Notes: generated by a model from the letters alone, not told the origin. A stretch of DNA of 64,000 bases from Blautia sp. SC05B48 (GCF_005848555.1 NZ_CP040518.1:3487501-3551500); one strand, 5' to 3'. Shown: positions 25,842-35,780, numbered from the stretch's first letter. Made by a program: numbers and translations.

Positions 25842-27680
25842 TTACTCCACTGTCACGCTCTTCGCCAGATTTCGTGGTTTATCCACGTCCAGTCCTTTGG
25901 CTACGCTTACGTAGTAGCCCAGAAGCTGAAGCGGGATCACTGCCAGGGATGTTGCAAAGTGCGGGTCTGTTTTCGGGATGTAGACGGTGAAGTCTGCGGT
26001 ATCCTCGATATTGTAATTGCCAAATGTGGTCAGGCCCATAAGGTAGGCGCCACGGCTCTTGCACTCAACCATATTGCTGACTGTTTTTTCGTAGAGATCC
26101 GGCTGGGTCAGCACACCGATCACAAGAGTTCCGTCTTCGATCAGGGAGATAGTTCCATGTTTCAGCTCTCCTGCCGCATAGGCTTCAGAGTGGATGTAGC
26201 TGATCTCTTTCATCTTCAGGCTGCCCTCCAGGCTGATGGCGTAATCAATTCCTCTTCCTACAAAGAAAGCATCTTTTACATTTGCCTGTTTGGAGGCAAA
26301 CCACTGGATACGCTCCTTATCTTCCAGGATCTTACAGATCTTATCCGGAAGTGTCTGCAATTCACTGATATAATTACTGTAGGCTTCTTCTGTGATCGTC
26401 CCTCTTACCATTGCAAACTGGATCGCCAGTGTATAAGCTGCGATCAACTGTGTGCTGTACGCCTTGGTAGTAGCTACAGAAATCTCCGGTCCGGCCAGAG
26501 TATAAAATACATTATCAGCCTCACGTGCTATGGAAGATCCCACTACATTAACGATTCCCAGTGTATGAATACCATTTTCCTTGCATTTACGAAGTGCTGC
26601 AAGGCTGTCTGCTGTTTCACCGGACTGGCTGATGATCACTGCAAGGCTGTTGGTGTTAAGGGCCATTTTTCGGTAACGGAATTCGGAAGCGAGTTCTACC
26701 CTTACCGGGATCTGTGCAAGATCCTCGATCACATACTGTGCTGCCATTCCTACGTGATAAGCGGAGCCGCAGGCTATGATATAGATCTGCTGGATGTTCC
26801 GGATGCTTTCTTCTTCCAGGCCAACTTCGCTGAGGTCGATCTTTCCATCCTTGAGCACGGAATTCAACGTATCCAGCACTGCCTTTGGCTGTTCATGGAT
26901 CTCTTTCATCATGAAATGCTCATATCCGGCTTTTTCTGCTACTTCTGCATCCCATTCAATGGTTTTCAGCTCTTTCTCGATCTCATCTCCATCAAGATTG
27001 TAGAAGGTGACTTCGCCTTTTTTCACACGCGCCATCTCCAAATTGCCGATATAATATACATTGCGGGTGTATTTCAGGATCGCCGGTACGTCAGAAGCGA
27101 TAAAGGATTCATCTTCTGCCACTCCAAGGATCATGGGGCTGTCTTTTCTGGCTACATATATTTCACCCGGATAATCCTTGAACATGATCGCAAGGGCATA
27201 GGAACCACGGATACGCACCATGGAATGTGTGATGGCATCCACCGGTGTTCCCTCATATTTCTTGTAATAATAGTCAATCAGTTTGACTGCTACCTCGGTA
27301 TCGGTCTCAGAATAGAAAGTATATCCTTTACGGGTGAGCTTATTTTTCAGTTCCTGATAGTTCTCAATGATGCCGTTGTGGACTGCTACGATATTACCAT
27401 CGTCTGTCATATGAGGATGTGCATTGTTCTCAGAGGGTTCACCATGAGTTGCCCATCTGGTATGGCCGATACCACAGGTTCCCGGTACTGTCTCTCCGCC
27501 GTTTGTCTTTTCTGACAGAACTTTCAGTCTTCCCTTGGCTTTGATCACTTCAGTCTCGCCCTCTCCGTCACGTACGGCGATTCCAGCGGAATCATATCCT
27601 CTGTATTCCAGCTTGGAGAGTCCATCTAAAAGGATCGGAGCTGCCTGGTGTCTACCTGTAAATCCTACAATTCCACACAT
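25842..27680 (-). CDS. glmS: glutamine-fructose-6-phosphate aminotransferase (isomerizing)
   Basis: Makes glucosamine-6-phosphate from fructose-6-phosphate and glutamine, the entry to peptidoglycan precursors. 612 residues. The start at 27680 is required so that the catalytic Cys follows the initiator Met (MCGIVGFTG). Seen: the glutaminase GHTRWATHG near 72, two SIS sugar-isomerase domains with SQSGETADSL near 350 and the C-terminal end KSVTVE. The upstream gap to ilvA is about 107 bases and holds a hairpin but no glmS ribozyme core that I can recognise. Confidence 0.98.
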   Translation of the reverse strand: MCGIVGFTGRHQAAPILLDGLSKLEYRGYDSAGIAVRDGEGETEVIKAKGRLKVLSEKTNGGETVPGTCGIGHTRWATHGEPSENNAHPHMTDDGNIVAVHNGIIENYQELKNKLTRKGYTFYSETDTEVAVKLIDYYYKKYEGTPVDAITHSMVRIRGSYALAIMFKDYPGEIYVARKDSPMILGVAEDESFIASDVPAILKYTRNVYYIGNLEMARVKKGEVTFYNLDGDEIEKELKTIEWDAEVAEKAGYEHFMMKEIHEQPKAVLDTLNSVLKDGKIDLSEVGLEEESIRNIQQIYIIACGSAYHVGMAAQYVIEDLAQIPVRVELASEFRYRKMALNTNSLAVIISQSGETADSLAALRKCKENGIHTLGIVNVVGSSIAREADNVFYTLAGPEISVATTKAYSTQLIAAYTLAIQFAMVRGTITEEAYSNYISELQTLPDKICKILEDKERIQWFASKQANVKDAFFVGRGIDYAISLEGSLKMKEISYIHSEAYAAGELKHGTISLIEDGTLVIGVLTQPDLYEKTVSNMVECKSRGAYLMGLTTFGNYNIEDTADFTVYIPKTDPHFATSLAVIPLQLLGYYVSVAKGLDVDKPRNLAKSVTVE

Positions 27681-27721
27681 ATTTATCTGTCCTTTCTGTC
27701 TATGCAGGTATTTTCGCAAAA

Positions 27722-27756
27722 GACCGGGCTGTTACATCATATGCAACAGTCCGGTC
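27722..27756 (-). terminator. hairpin terminator of ilvA
   Basis: GACCGG-CTGTT pairs with AACAG-CCGGTC across 27722-27756. A short U-run follows on the minus strand. It separates ilvA from glmS, though the U-tract is weak. Confidence 0.55.
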
Positions 27757-27787
27757 AGAAGTTTCAGTTATTGCAATATAACATGTC

Positions 27788-28999
27788 CTACAGTATAGCA
27801 CGTACCACTCTCGGTTTGCAACCCGCTTTTTCCAAAGCTGCAACGATCTGATTCTTATGATCTGTTCCGAAAGCTTCCATGGTGATCCGAAGTTCTACGG
27901 CTGCATTTCGGTTCGTACTTACAAACTGGTTATGATCCAGTTTGATAACATTACCCTGATTTTCAGCGATCACACTTGCAACACGTACCAGTTCACCTGG
28001 CTTATCCGGGATAAGTACGGATACGGTAAAGATACGGTCACGCTGGATCAGTCCGTGCTGTACAACAGATGACATGGTGATCACATCCATATTTCCACCA
28101 CTTAAGATGGAAACGATCTTCTTATTTTTTACATCCAGATGACGGAGAGCTGCTACGGTAAGAAGTCCTGAGTTCTCTACGATCATCTTGTGGTTTTCTA
28201 CCATATCCAAAAAAGCCACGATCAGCTCATCATCATCGATGGTAATGATATCGTCCAGATTTTCCTGGATATATGGGAAGATATTTTTTCCCGGAGTCTG
28301 TACTGCAGTACCATCTGCGATAGTATTTACGTGAGGAAGCGTTACGACCTCCCCCTTCTCCAGGGATGCTTTCATACATGCCGCGCCTGCCGGCTCAACA
28401 CCGATGACTTTGATGTGCGGGTTCAGAAGCTTCGCAAGTGTGGAGACACCTGTAGCAAGTCCGCCCCCTCCGATCGGTACCAGTATGTAATCTACAAGAG
28501 GAAGTTCCTGCACGATCTCCATGGCGATGGTTCCCTGACCGGTTGCTACTGCCGGATCATCAAAAGGATGGATAAAAGTATAGCCTTTTTCCTCTGCAAG
28601 GGCAAGTGCATGTGCACAGGCTTCGTCATATACGTCTCCGTGAAGAATAACCTCCGCACCGTAACTCTTGGTACGCTCCACCTTGATCAGTGGTGTAGTA
28701 GTTGGCATGACAATGACTGCTTTTACTCCATATTTGTGTGCAGCATAAGCAACACCCTGGGCATGATTTCCTGCAGATGCCGTGATCAGACCTTTATTTC
28801 TCTCTTCATCAGAAAGTGTGCTGATCTTGTAATATGCACCACGCACCTTATATGCACCGGTACGCTGCATATTCTCTGGTTTCAGATAAACCTTGTTTCC
28901 TGTCATATCCGAGAAATAACTGCTGTATATCAGCTTTGTTTCCTGTGTCACTTCTTTTACTTTTGCTGCCGCTTCCTCAAAGCTTTCTAATGTAAGCAT
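27788..28999 (-). CDS. ilvA: threonine ammonia-lyase
   Basis: PLP enzyme converting threonine to 2-oxobutanoate and ammonia. 403 residues. PLP lysine in KVRGAYYKI near residue 50; SAGNHAQGVAY near 75; glycine loop GGGGLATGVS near 180. One C-terminal ACT domain (about 325-400, FTVSVLIPDKPGELVRVASVI). A single ACT domain and this length fit the short, often catabolic or ADP-responsive form (IlvA/TdcB type) rather than the two-ACT biosynthetic form. The ribosome site lies in the end of ftsY, so it may be co-transcribed with the smc cluster. Confidence 0.92.
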   Translation of the reverse strand: MLTLESFEEAAAKVKEVTQETKLIYSSYFSDMTGNKVYLKPENMQRTGAYKVRGAYYKISTLSDEERNKGLITASAGNHAQGVAYAAHKYGVKAVIVMPTTTPLIKVERTKSYGAEVILHGDVYDEACAHALALAEEKGYTFIHPFDDPAVATGQGTIAMEIVQELPLVDYILVPIGGGGLATGVSTLAKLLNPHIKVIGVEPAGAACMKASLEKGEVVTLPHVNTIADGTAVQTPGKNIFPYIQENLDDIITIDDDELIVAFLDMVENHKMIVENSGLLTVAALRHLDVKNKKIVSILSGGNMDVITMSSVVQHGLIQRDRIFTVSVLIPDKPGELVRVASVIAENQGNVIKLDHNQFVSTNRNAAVELRITMEAFGTDHKNQIVAALEKAGCKPRVVRAIL

Positions 29000-29005
29000 T
29001 TGTAT

Positions 29006-29944
29006 TTAGCTCCTTTCTTCTACGTCAAAGAGGGCGTTTACAAATGCATCTGCGTCAAATTTCTGCAGGTCATCGATACTTTCGCCTACTCCGATGTATT
29101 TTACTGGTATGTCAAGCTCAGACTGGATTGCTACTGCGATTCCGCCCTTGGCTGTACCATCAAGTTTGGTAAGAATGATTCCGGTAACATTGGCGACCTC
29201 GGCAAACTGTCTTGCCTGGGAAAGCGCATTCTGGCCCGTGGTTCCGTCAAGAACTACCAGCGTTTCCAAATATGCTTCCGGATACTCACGTTCCAGAATA
29301 CGGTAAATCTTGCGAAGCTCTTCCATAAGATTTTTCTTATTATGAAGTCTTCCTGCGGTATCGCAGATCAGAACATCTGCATTTCTGGCTTTGGCCGCTG
29401 CCACTGCATCATAGACAACAGATGCCGGATCTGCTCCGTCCTGGCCGCCGATGATCTCAACGCCGGCACGGTTGGCCCACTGTGTCAGCTGCTCCCCGGC
29501 TGCCGCACGGAAGGTATCTGCTGCTCCGAGGATGACCTTTTTTCCCTGATCCTTTAATTTACCGGCCAGTTTGCCTACAGAGGTAGTCTTACCTACTCCA
29601 TTGACACCGATCACAAGGATCACGGATTTCCGGTTCTCGAACTCATATTCTGTGCTTTCTACCTGCATCTGTTTTTTGATGCTGTCGATCAGAAGCTGTT
29701 TGCACTGGGACGGCTCCTTGATATGCTGCTCAGCAACCTGCTCCTTTAAATGCTCCAGAATGGAGGTGGTTGCGTTAATGCCGATATCTCCCATGATCAG
29801 GATCTCTTCCAGTTCTTCATAAAAATCATCATCAATACTGGAAAAACCGCTGAAAATGGAATCAAAGCCGGCAACGATATTGTCTCGCGTTTTGGTAAGT
29901 CCGCTTACCAGACGTTTAAAAAATCCTTTTTTTTCTTCTGCCAT
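29006..29944 (-). CDS. ftsY: SRP receptor FtsY
   Basis: GTPase that docks the Ffh-ribosome complex at the membrane. 312 residues, with almost no acidic A domain. N domain, then G1 GVNGVGKTTSVGKLAGKL near 114, DTAGRLHNKKNLMEEL near 196, TKLDGTAKGG near 258 and the C-terminal GVGESIDDLQKF. It follows smc by 18 bases. The absent A domain suggests membrane contact through the basic N-terminal residues KKGFFKRLVSGL. Confidence 0.97.
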   Translation of the reverse strand: MAEEKKGFFKRLVSGLTKTRDNIVAGFDSIFSGFSSIDDDFYEELEEILIMGDIGINATTSILEHLKEQVAEQHIKEPSQCKQLLIDSIKKQMQVESTEYEFENRKSVILVIGVNGVGKTTSVGKLAGKLKDQGKKVILGAADTFRAAAGEQLTQWANRAGVEIIGGQDGADPASVVYDAVAAAKARNADVLICDTAGRLHNKKNLMEELRKIYRILEREYPEAYLETLVVLDGTTGQNALSQARQFAEVANVTGIILTKLDGTAKGGIAVAIQSELDIPVKYIGVGESIDDLQKFDADAFVNALFDVEERS

Positions 29945-29962
29945 ACTGATTCATCCCCTCTG

Positions 29963-32900
29963 TTACTGGGTAAGCTGGTTCTCTACTAAATCTACGGATA
30001 CCAGCGTGGATACCCCTTTTTCCTGCATGGTAATTCCATAAAGCCTGTCTGCTGCATTCATGGTACCACGTCTATGTGTTATTATAATAAATTGTGTGTT
30101 CTTCGTCAACTTCTGAAGATATCCCGCAAAACGTCCTACATTGGAATCATCCAGTGCAGCCTCGATCTCATCCAGAAGACAGAATGGTGAAGGCTTCAGA
30201 TTCTGGATAGCAAAAAGAAGTGCAATGGCTGTCAGTGCTTTTTCTCCACCGGAAAGCTGCATCATGTTCTGAAGTTTTTTTCCGGGCGGTTGGGAAATGA
30301 TCCTGATCCCTGCCTCAAGGATATCCTCGTCTTCCGCAAGTTCCAGAGTTCCCCGGCCTCCGCCGAACAGTTCTTTGAAGGCTTTATCAAATTCTTTCTG
30401 GATCTCTCCGAATTTTTCGCTAAATTGCTTCCGCATGCCCTCATCCAACTCCTGGATGATCTGTTCCAGCGTTTTTTCCGCTTCCAAAAGATCGTTGTAC
30501 TGACCACTTAAGAACGTATGCCGTTCCAGAAGTTCTTTGTAATCCTCAATGGCATTGACGTTGACAGAGCCAAGAGCTCGGATCTCGTCCTTTAATTTAT
30601 GGATCTGCTGCTTCATCACATGCCTGTCATTCATTTCTTCTTTCCTGTACTGCAAGGCATTATTCGGAGTGATCTCGTATTCTTCCCACATATAGGAAAT
30701 CCTTGCTTCCCGGTTCTCTTCGATCTTTTCTGTCTGAGTCTTCAGTCGGAAGCATTCTTTGTCCAGAAGACTGATCTGGCCAGACAGCTCATCACGCTTT
30801 TCAAAAAACTCCTTATGACTTTTTGTGCGCTCTTCCTTTTCCTGCTGCCATTTTTCCAGCTGTTTTGCAGCCGCCTCTTCTTTTGCGGCAAAGCCTTCGA
30901 TCTCCTTACGGACCTTGTCGATCGTCTTTCTCTTTTCTGCAGTTTCCTGGTTGCCTTTTTCCAGAGAATCCAGAATTTCTTCCCTCTCTTTCGAAAGAAC
31001 TTCGATCTCCTCTTTCAGGCGCCGCAGATTTTCCTTTATGAAGCTTTCCTTCTGCTGGGATGCAGATGCGTCAAGACGGATCCTTTCCAGCTTCTCTGAA
31101 GTCTCCGCTTCGTCCTTTTTCCAGTCCTCCAACTCCTTCTGCCGGGTCTCGATAAATGTCTCCAGCTCTTCCTCATCCCTTTTAGATGCTTCAAGCTCCT
31201 GCGTGATCTTTATGTTATCTGCCTGCATGTCTCTTGCCTGAAGACGGATTTCCTCCTGCTCCCTCTCGATCCTGGTATATCCGCCGCGGATCTCCTCCGC
31301 TTTTTTCTCCAGCTGTTCAATGTTCAACCTGGCTGTATTCTGCTGAATGGATTGTTCCTGAAATTTCTGCTGTAGCGCCGCCACAGTATCGCGCATCTTA
31401 TTTCTCCTGCTGCGGTTATCTTCCATGGACTGTCGGATCTCATTATACCCGGCTGCCAGCTCTTTTACCTTCTTTTCCAGTTCCTCGATCTCACGACGAC
31501 GGCCGAGAAGATTGCTGTTGTTCTTAAAAGCTCCACCGGTCATAGAACCGCCTGGACTCAAGGATTCTCCCTCCAACGTTACCATACGGATACTGTGCCG
31601 GTATTTTCTGGCAATGGCAATAGCATGATCGATATGATCCACCACCAGCACTCTGCCAAGAAGATATCCGATCAGACCGTCATATTCCTTCTCTGCAGTT
31701 ACCAGGCCACTGGCAAGACCAATAGCTCCCGGTTCGTTCAACGCACCTCTCTGATTAAACTCGCCTCTTGAAGAAATGCTGTTTAATGGGAGAAAAGTCG
31801 CACGACCATACCGGTTTTTCTTCAGGAATTCAATCATCTGCTTGGCAGTCTGCTCGTTATCCGTAACGATATTCTGAATGCTTCCGCCAAGAGCTGTCTC
31901 AATAGCGATCTCGTAATTTTTTTCTACGTGGATGATATCCGCCACTACGCCACGGATCCCAGGAACATGATCCTTCTGTTCCATGACACGACGAATACTG
32001 TTTCCATATCCATCATAACGTTCTGTGATATTGCGGAGAGATTCCAGTCTGGATGCCTCTCTGTGATAGGACGTCTGTTCCTTTTCCAGCTGTGTATTCT
32101 GCTGTTTAAGGGTTTCCTGAATGGCATGGATCTCCTTTGTAAGACGGCTGCCTTCTTCTCTGGTTTCCTGAATGGCCTTCGTGATAGTGTCGTATTCCCT
32201 CTGTGCCTGATCGATCGCTGACTGCTGCTCCTCTTCCTGGGTTTTCAGGGAAAGGATCCTCTGACTGATCCCTGCTTTCCGGATATCCAACTGCTCCTTC
32301 ATGGCATCAAAACGCTGTGCCTTACCTTTGGTGTTTGCGCGGGAATTAAGGATCTCAATGATCTCATTCTTACCATCTTCCACTGCCTGGGTGCATTCTT
32401 CGATACTGCTCTGGATATTGTCCATTTTTTTCTGCTCGTCAGCAAGTTTTCTGTCGATCTCCCGTAAATTTGCCTGAAGATCTGCTTTTTGCTCTTCCAG
32501 AGCCTCCTGGTCTGCAGATTTTTTCTCCGTATCTTCCTGAACTGCTAAAAGACGGCTGCGATAATGACTGTCATTCTGCTCTCCTGCCAGGATCTGTTCA
32601 TGAAGAACATTGATCTCACCGGACAGCTGCTGTTTACGGATAGCACGATCCCGGCTTTCTTCCCGCAACGCCTCCATCCGCTCATTCAGCTCTTCCAGTA
32701 TTTTTTCCAGACGTTCATATTCATCCTTGGTACGACTATGAGCATTCTGGGCTTCTTTTAACTGATTTTCTGCGATCCTGGTTTTTTCTTCCAGCTCGCG
32801 GATCAGATTTCCGGTGTGTTCATATTCCAGGAGGAACATATTTATATCCAGCTCTTTCAGATTTTCTCTTTTTGCCAGATATATTTTTGCAGTCTCAGAC

Positions 32901-33523
32901 TGACGTTCCAGCGGTTCCAGCTGCTTGGTCAGCTCACTTAAGATGTCCGTGACACGGACCAGATTCTGTTGTTCTTCCTCAAGCTTCTTCAGTGTGGTAT
33001 TTTTTCGTCTTTTAAATTTGACGATCCCGGCTGCCTCGTCAAAAAGCTCTCGGCGTTCTTCGGGTTTTCCACTTAAGATCTTATCGATCTGGCCCTGTCC
33101 GATGATGGAATATCCTTCTTTTCCGATACCGGTATCATAGAACATCTCATTGATGTCCTTTAAACGACAGGAGCTGCCGTTGATGCGGTATTCGCTCTCA
33201 CCGGAACGATACAGTCTTCTGGTAACGGTTACTTCTTCAAAATCCACCGGGAGCTTGTGATCGCTGTTATCAAGTGTAATAGCCACGGACGCAAAGCTCA
33301 GAGGCTTGCGAAGCTCCGTTCCTGAAAAGATAACATCCTGCATATTCCCGCCTCGAAGCTGCTTGGCGCTCTGTTCTCCCAGAACCCAGCGGACTGCATC
33401 GCCAACATTACTTTTTCCGCTGCCATTAGGTCCTACGATGCCGGTGATCCCGTTATGAAATTCAAAATTTATTTTCTGTGCAAAGGATTTAAATCCCTGC
33501 ACCTCTATATTTTTCAGATACAT
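29963..33523 (-). CDS. smc: chromosome segregation protein SMC
   Basis: Ring-forming ATPase of the condensin complex with ScpA/ScpB. 1186 residues. N-terminal Walker A GPNGSGKSNVGDAVRWVLG (residues 32-50); coiled coil about 165-500; hinge about 510-680 (GIRGVVADII to SPGGSMTGGA); second coiled coil; C-terminal signature LSGGEKALTAIALLFAIQ and Walker B CLLDEIEAALDD. Normal length. It lies between rnc and ftsY in the standard cluster. scpA and scpB are not in this window. Confidence 0.98.
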   Translation of the reverse strand: MYLKNIEVQGFKSFAQKINFEFHNGITGIVGPNGSGKSNVGDAVRWVLGEQSAKQLRGGNMQDVIFSGTELRKPLSFASVAITLDNSDHKLPVDFEEVTVTRRLYRSGESEYRINGSSCRLKDINEMFYDTGIGKEGYSIIGQGQIDKILSGKPEERRELFDEAAGIVKFKRRKNTTLKKLEEEQQNLVRVTDILSELTKQLEPLERQSETAKIYLAKRENLKELDINMFLLEYEHTGNLIRELEEKTRIAENQLKEAQNAHSRTKDEYERLEKILEELNERMEALREESRDRAIRKQQLSGEINVLHEQILAGEQNDSHYRSRLLAVQEDTEKKSADQEALEEQKADLQANLREIDRKLADEQKKMDNIQSSIEECTQAVEDGKNEIIEILNSRANTKGKAQRFDAMKEQLDIRKAGISQRILSLKTQEEEQQSAIDQAQREYDTITKAIQETREEGSRLTKEIHAIQETLKQQNTQLEKEQTSYHREASRLESLRNITERYDGYGNSIRRVMEQKDHVPGIRGVVADIIHVEKNYEIAIETALGGSIQNIVTDNEQTAKQMIEFLKKNRYGRATFLPLNSISSRGEFNQRGALNEPGAIGLASGLVTAEKEYDGLIGYLLGRVLVVDHIDHAIAIARKYRHSIRMVTLEGESLSPGGSMTGGAFKNNSNLLGRRREIEELEKKVKELAAGYNEIRQSMEDNRSRRNKMRDTVAALQQKFQEQSIQQNTARLNIEQLEKKAEEIRGGYTRIEREQEEIRLQARDMQADNIKITQELEASKRDEEELETFIETRQKELEDWKKDEAETSEKLERIRLDASASQQKESFIKENLRRLKEEIEVLSKEREEILDSLEKGNQETAEKRKTIDKVRKEIEGFAAKEEAAAKQLEKWQQEKEERTKSHKEFFEKRDELSGQISLLDKECFRLKTQTEKIEENREARISYMWEEYEITPNNALQYRKEEMNDRHVMKQQIHKLKDEIRALGSVNVNAIEDYKELLERHTFLSGQYNDLLEAEKTLEQIIQELDEGMRKQFSEKFGEIQKEFDKAFKELFGGGRGTLELAEDEDILEAGIRIISQPPGKKLQNMMQLSGGEKALTAIALLFAIQNLKPSPFCLLDEIEAALDDSNVGRFAGYLQKLTKNTQFIIITHRRGTMNAADRLYGITMQEKGVSTLVSVDLVENQLTQ

Positions 33524-33536
33524 TGGCCACCTGCTG

Positions 33537-34217
33537 TTATTTTATACTGCGTATTGCCTCTAGGGCTGCAGCCTGTTCTGCTGCCTTTTTTGTATGGCCG
33601 GTTCCGGTTCCCATACTTTTTCCATTGATCAGCGCCTCCACAGTAAAACTCTTACTGTGGTCCGGTCCCTCTTCTTTCAGGAGACGATATTCCACCGGAT
33701 GATTTCCGCCTTCCTGCACCATTTCCTGAAGCACTGTCTTACTGTCATAAAAAATCCTCTTATCCTCCAGATCGTTCAGGATAAATTTCATAACAAAAGC
33801 CTGTGCCGGTTCAAATCCACCGTCCAGATACATAGCCCCGATCAGAGATTCCAGGGCATCAGAAACGATGGAATCTCTTTTACGACCGCCCATCATTTCC
33901 TCACCTCTTCCAAGGAGGATAAACTCCGGAAGCCCGAATTCTCTTGCACAGTAGGCAAGACTCTTTTCACATACCATACTGGCACGTTTCTTGGTCAACT
34001 CACCTTCCTGATTATTTCGGAATTTTTTGTACAGGAAATCACTGCTGATCAACTCCAGCACCGCATCTCCAAGGAACTCCAGACGTTCATTGCATCCAAG
34101 CTTTCCAAGGTGTTTTTCGTTGGCATAGGAGCTGTGTGTCATTGCCTGCTCCAGTAAAGATTTTGCGGTAAACTGGTATCCGATAGTCTGCTCCAGCTTT
34201 TTTAAATTATTTTCCAT
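33537..34217 (-). CDS. rnc: ribonuclease III
   Basis: Double-strand-specific endoribonuclease for rRNA and mRNA processing. 226 residues. Catalytic domain signature CNERLEFLGDAVLELISSDF near residue 42; second acidic cluster SDALESLIGAMYLDGG near 119. C-terminal dsRNA-binding domain starts near 155 and has the TGTGHTKKAAEQAAALEAI helix. The start overlaps the acpP stop by 11 bases. Confidence 0.97.
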   Translation of the reverse strand: MENNLKKLEQTIGYQFTAKSLLEQAMTHSSYANEKHLGKLGCNERLEFLGDAVLELISSDFLYKKFRNNQEGELTKKRASMVCEKSLAYCAREFGLPEFILLGRGEEMMGGRKRDSIVSDALESLIGAMYLDGGFEPAQAFVMKFILNDLEDKRIFYDSKTVLQEMVQEGGNHPVEYRLLKEEGPDHSKSFTVEALINGKSMGTGTGHTKKAAEQAAALEAIRSIK

Positions 34218-34455
34218 TTCTTCTTCCCTTCGTTACCCGGCGAAGAGTCTCCACTGCATCGCCGACAGTAACGATCTCCTCGGCTTCCTCCGGGTCGATA
34301 CGAACATCAAAAGTTTCCTCCAGATCAATAAGAATCTGAAAAAAATCCAGAGAATCCACTCCCAGATCATCCACAAAGGTAGTTTTTTCTGTAATGGCAT
34401 CCATATTTCTTCCCAGAGTTTTTTCGATGATGGTCTTCAGCATTTCCAGTTCCAC
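34207..34455 (-). CDS. acpP: acyl carrier protein
   Basis: 82-residue acyl carrier. The phosphopantetheine attachment site is in DLGVDSLDFFQI (Ser near residue 35); the acidic helix II follows. GTG start at 34455, with AGGAGG nine bases before it; an ATG four codons inside (34443) lacks a matching site. It carries acyl chains in fatty-acid synthesis. It lies between plsX and rnc. Confidence 0.95.
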   Translation of the reverse strand: MELEMLKTIIEKTLGRNMDAITEKTTFVDDLGVDSLDFFQILIDLEETFDVRIDPEEAEEIVTVGDAVETLRRVTKGRRNGK

Positions 34456-34503
34456 GACTGTTCGCCTCCTGTTCTGTCTGTAATATTTCCGGCAATCCCG
34501 GTT

Positions 34504-35550
34504 TTATTTTTTTTCGCTTTTTTCTTTTGCCTGTGCTTTCTGCTCAGCTGCTGTAAACTCCTCGATCTTTTCATTGATCTTCTCTTCCTTAAACTGCTCG
34601 CACTGAAAGATCGCATGACGGATTTCTACACTACTGGCACTTCCGTGGCTTTTGACCACAAGACCTTTCAGACCAAGAAGCGGTGCTCCGCCATATTCAC
34701 TGGCATCAAATGATTTTAAGGTTTTCTTAAGAGCAGGTTTTACCATCAGAGCTCCCATTTTACTGCGAATGTTTGTCATCATACCTTTTTTGATCATAGA
34801 TATCAGAGTAGCTCCCACACCTTCATAAAGCTTGAGGATCACGTTTCCTACAAAAGCTTCACAGACTACTACATCTGCATAACCTGACGGGATATCTCTC
34901 GCCTCAATGCTTCCGATAAAATTGATATCCTTACATGCTTTTAACAGAGGGAATGTAGCCTTTACCAGCGCATTGCCCTTTTCTTCCTCAGCACCGTTAT
35001 TAACGATAGCAACTCTCGGTTTCTTAATACCCACTACATTTTCCATATAGATGGAACCCATCTGTGCAAACTGTACCAGATGATCTGGTCTGGCATCTAC
35101 ATTGGCACCACAGTCAATCAGAAGGGAAACGCCCTTTGCGGTAGGAATCAGCGGAGCAAGAGGTGGTCTCCGGATTCCTTTGATCCTGCCTACGATCACC
35201 TGCCCTCCTACCAGTACCGCACCTGTGCTTCCGGAGGAAACAAAGGCATCGGCCTCCTGTTTTTTTACAAGGTTTAATCCCACTACAATTGAGGAATCTT
35301 TCTTTTTCTGGATAGCCATGACCGGAGGTTCCGCAGTCTCGATCACCTGAGACGCATGCACCACACGGATCCTGTCCTTAGGATAATCCGGGTATTTCCG
35401 GAGCTCTGCTTCGATCACATCCTGTACTCCTGTAAGGATAACCTGGATGTTCTCTTTTTCTTTCACAGCTTCCACTGCGGCTTTTACCGGTTCCTCGGGA
35501 GCATTGTCACCACCCATTGCATCTACAACGACTTTTACTATTTCTGACAT
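34504..35550 (-). CDS. plsX: phosphate acyltransferase PlsX
   Basis: Makes acyl-phosphate from acyl-ACP for phospholipid synthesis; peripheral membrane enzyme. 348 residues. Starts MSEIVKVVVDAMGGDNAPEE (the PlsX N-terminal signature); SSGSTGAVLVGG near 107; VNNGAEEEKG near 187; YGGAPLLGLKGLVVKSHGSA near 291. A Lys/Glu-rich tail ends the protein. Its 5' leader of about 190 bases is highly structured and contains a dispersed repeat. Confidence 0.97.
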   Translation of the reverse strand: MSEIVKVVVDAMGGDNAPEEPVKAAVEAVKEKENIQVILTGVQDVIEAELRKYPDYPKDRIRVVHASQVIETAEPPVMAIQKKKDSSIVVGLNLVKKQEADAFVSSGSTGAVLVGGQVIVGRIKGIRRPPLAPLIPTAKGVSLLIDCGANVDARPDHLVQFAQMGSIYMENVVGIKKPRVAIVNNGAEEEKGNALVKATFPLLKACKDINFIGSIEARDIPSGYADVVVCEAFVGNVILKLYEGVGATLISMIKKGMMTNIRSKMGALMVKPALKKTLKSFDASEYGGAPLLGLKGLVVKSHGSASSVEIRHAIFQCEQFKEEKINEKIEEFTAAEQKAQAKEKSEKK

Positions 35551-35567
35551 ATGTTGTCCTTTCTCTG

Positions 35568-35720
35568 TCCGAAATCTTTTCGGAATGCATATGGTACACT
35601 GTAGTGAAAATCCTCAGACACATCCGTATAAGGATTTTCATTGCAGAGTACCAAAATTTAAGCGGATATTCGAAATCCGCATTCGCTACCTGCTCATAAA
35701 CGAATAACTGCTTCGCAGTT
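35568..35720 (-). repeat. structured plsX leader with dispersed repeat, copy 1
   Basis: Four hairpins in 153 bases: TCCGAAA/TTTCGGA (35568-35584); GGTAC...TGAAAATCC/GGATTTTCA...GTACC (35593-35652); GCGGAT/ATCCGC (35662-35680); AACTGC/GCAGTT (35706-35720). A 37-base core (35668-35704) recurs with about 30 matches at 52654-52690, and a partial copy is at 46535-46570. It looks like a mobile or spread intergenic element lying in the plsX leader. Confidence 0.6.
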
Positions 35721-35744
35721 TATCCGGTTAACGTGCCGTTATTT

Positions 35745-35774
35745 ATGATACTAGAGTTTTGCCTGAGAAGTCAA
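35745..35774 (-). promoter_or_regulatory. promoter of plsX-acpP-rnc-smc-ftsY
   Basis: On the minus strand TTGACT (35769-35774), 18-base spacer, TATCAT (35745-35750). It starts just below the ABC-F stop codon. No FapR-like operator was recognised. Confidence 0.6.
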
Positions 35775-35780
35775 TATCTT

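Noticed and set aside
25746-27515. 589-codon plus-strand frame opposite glmS
   Set aside because: Shadow frame of glmS; Cys/His/Phe-rich low-quality translation, no ribosome site.
27681-27787. possible glmS ribozyme upstream of glmS
   Set aside because: The gap is about 107 bases and is filled by the ilvA hairpin; the ribozyme core could not be recognised.
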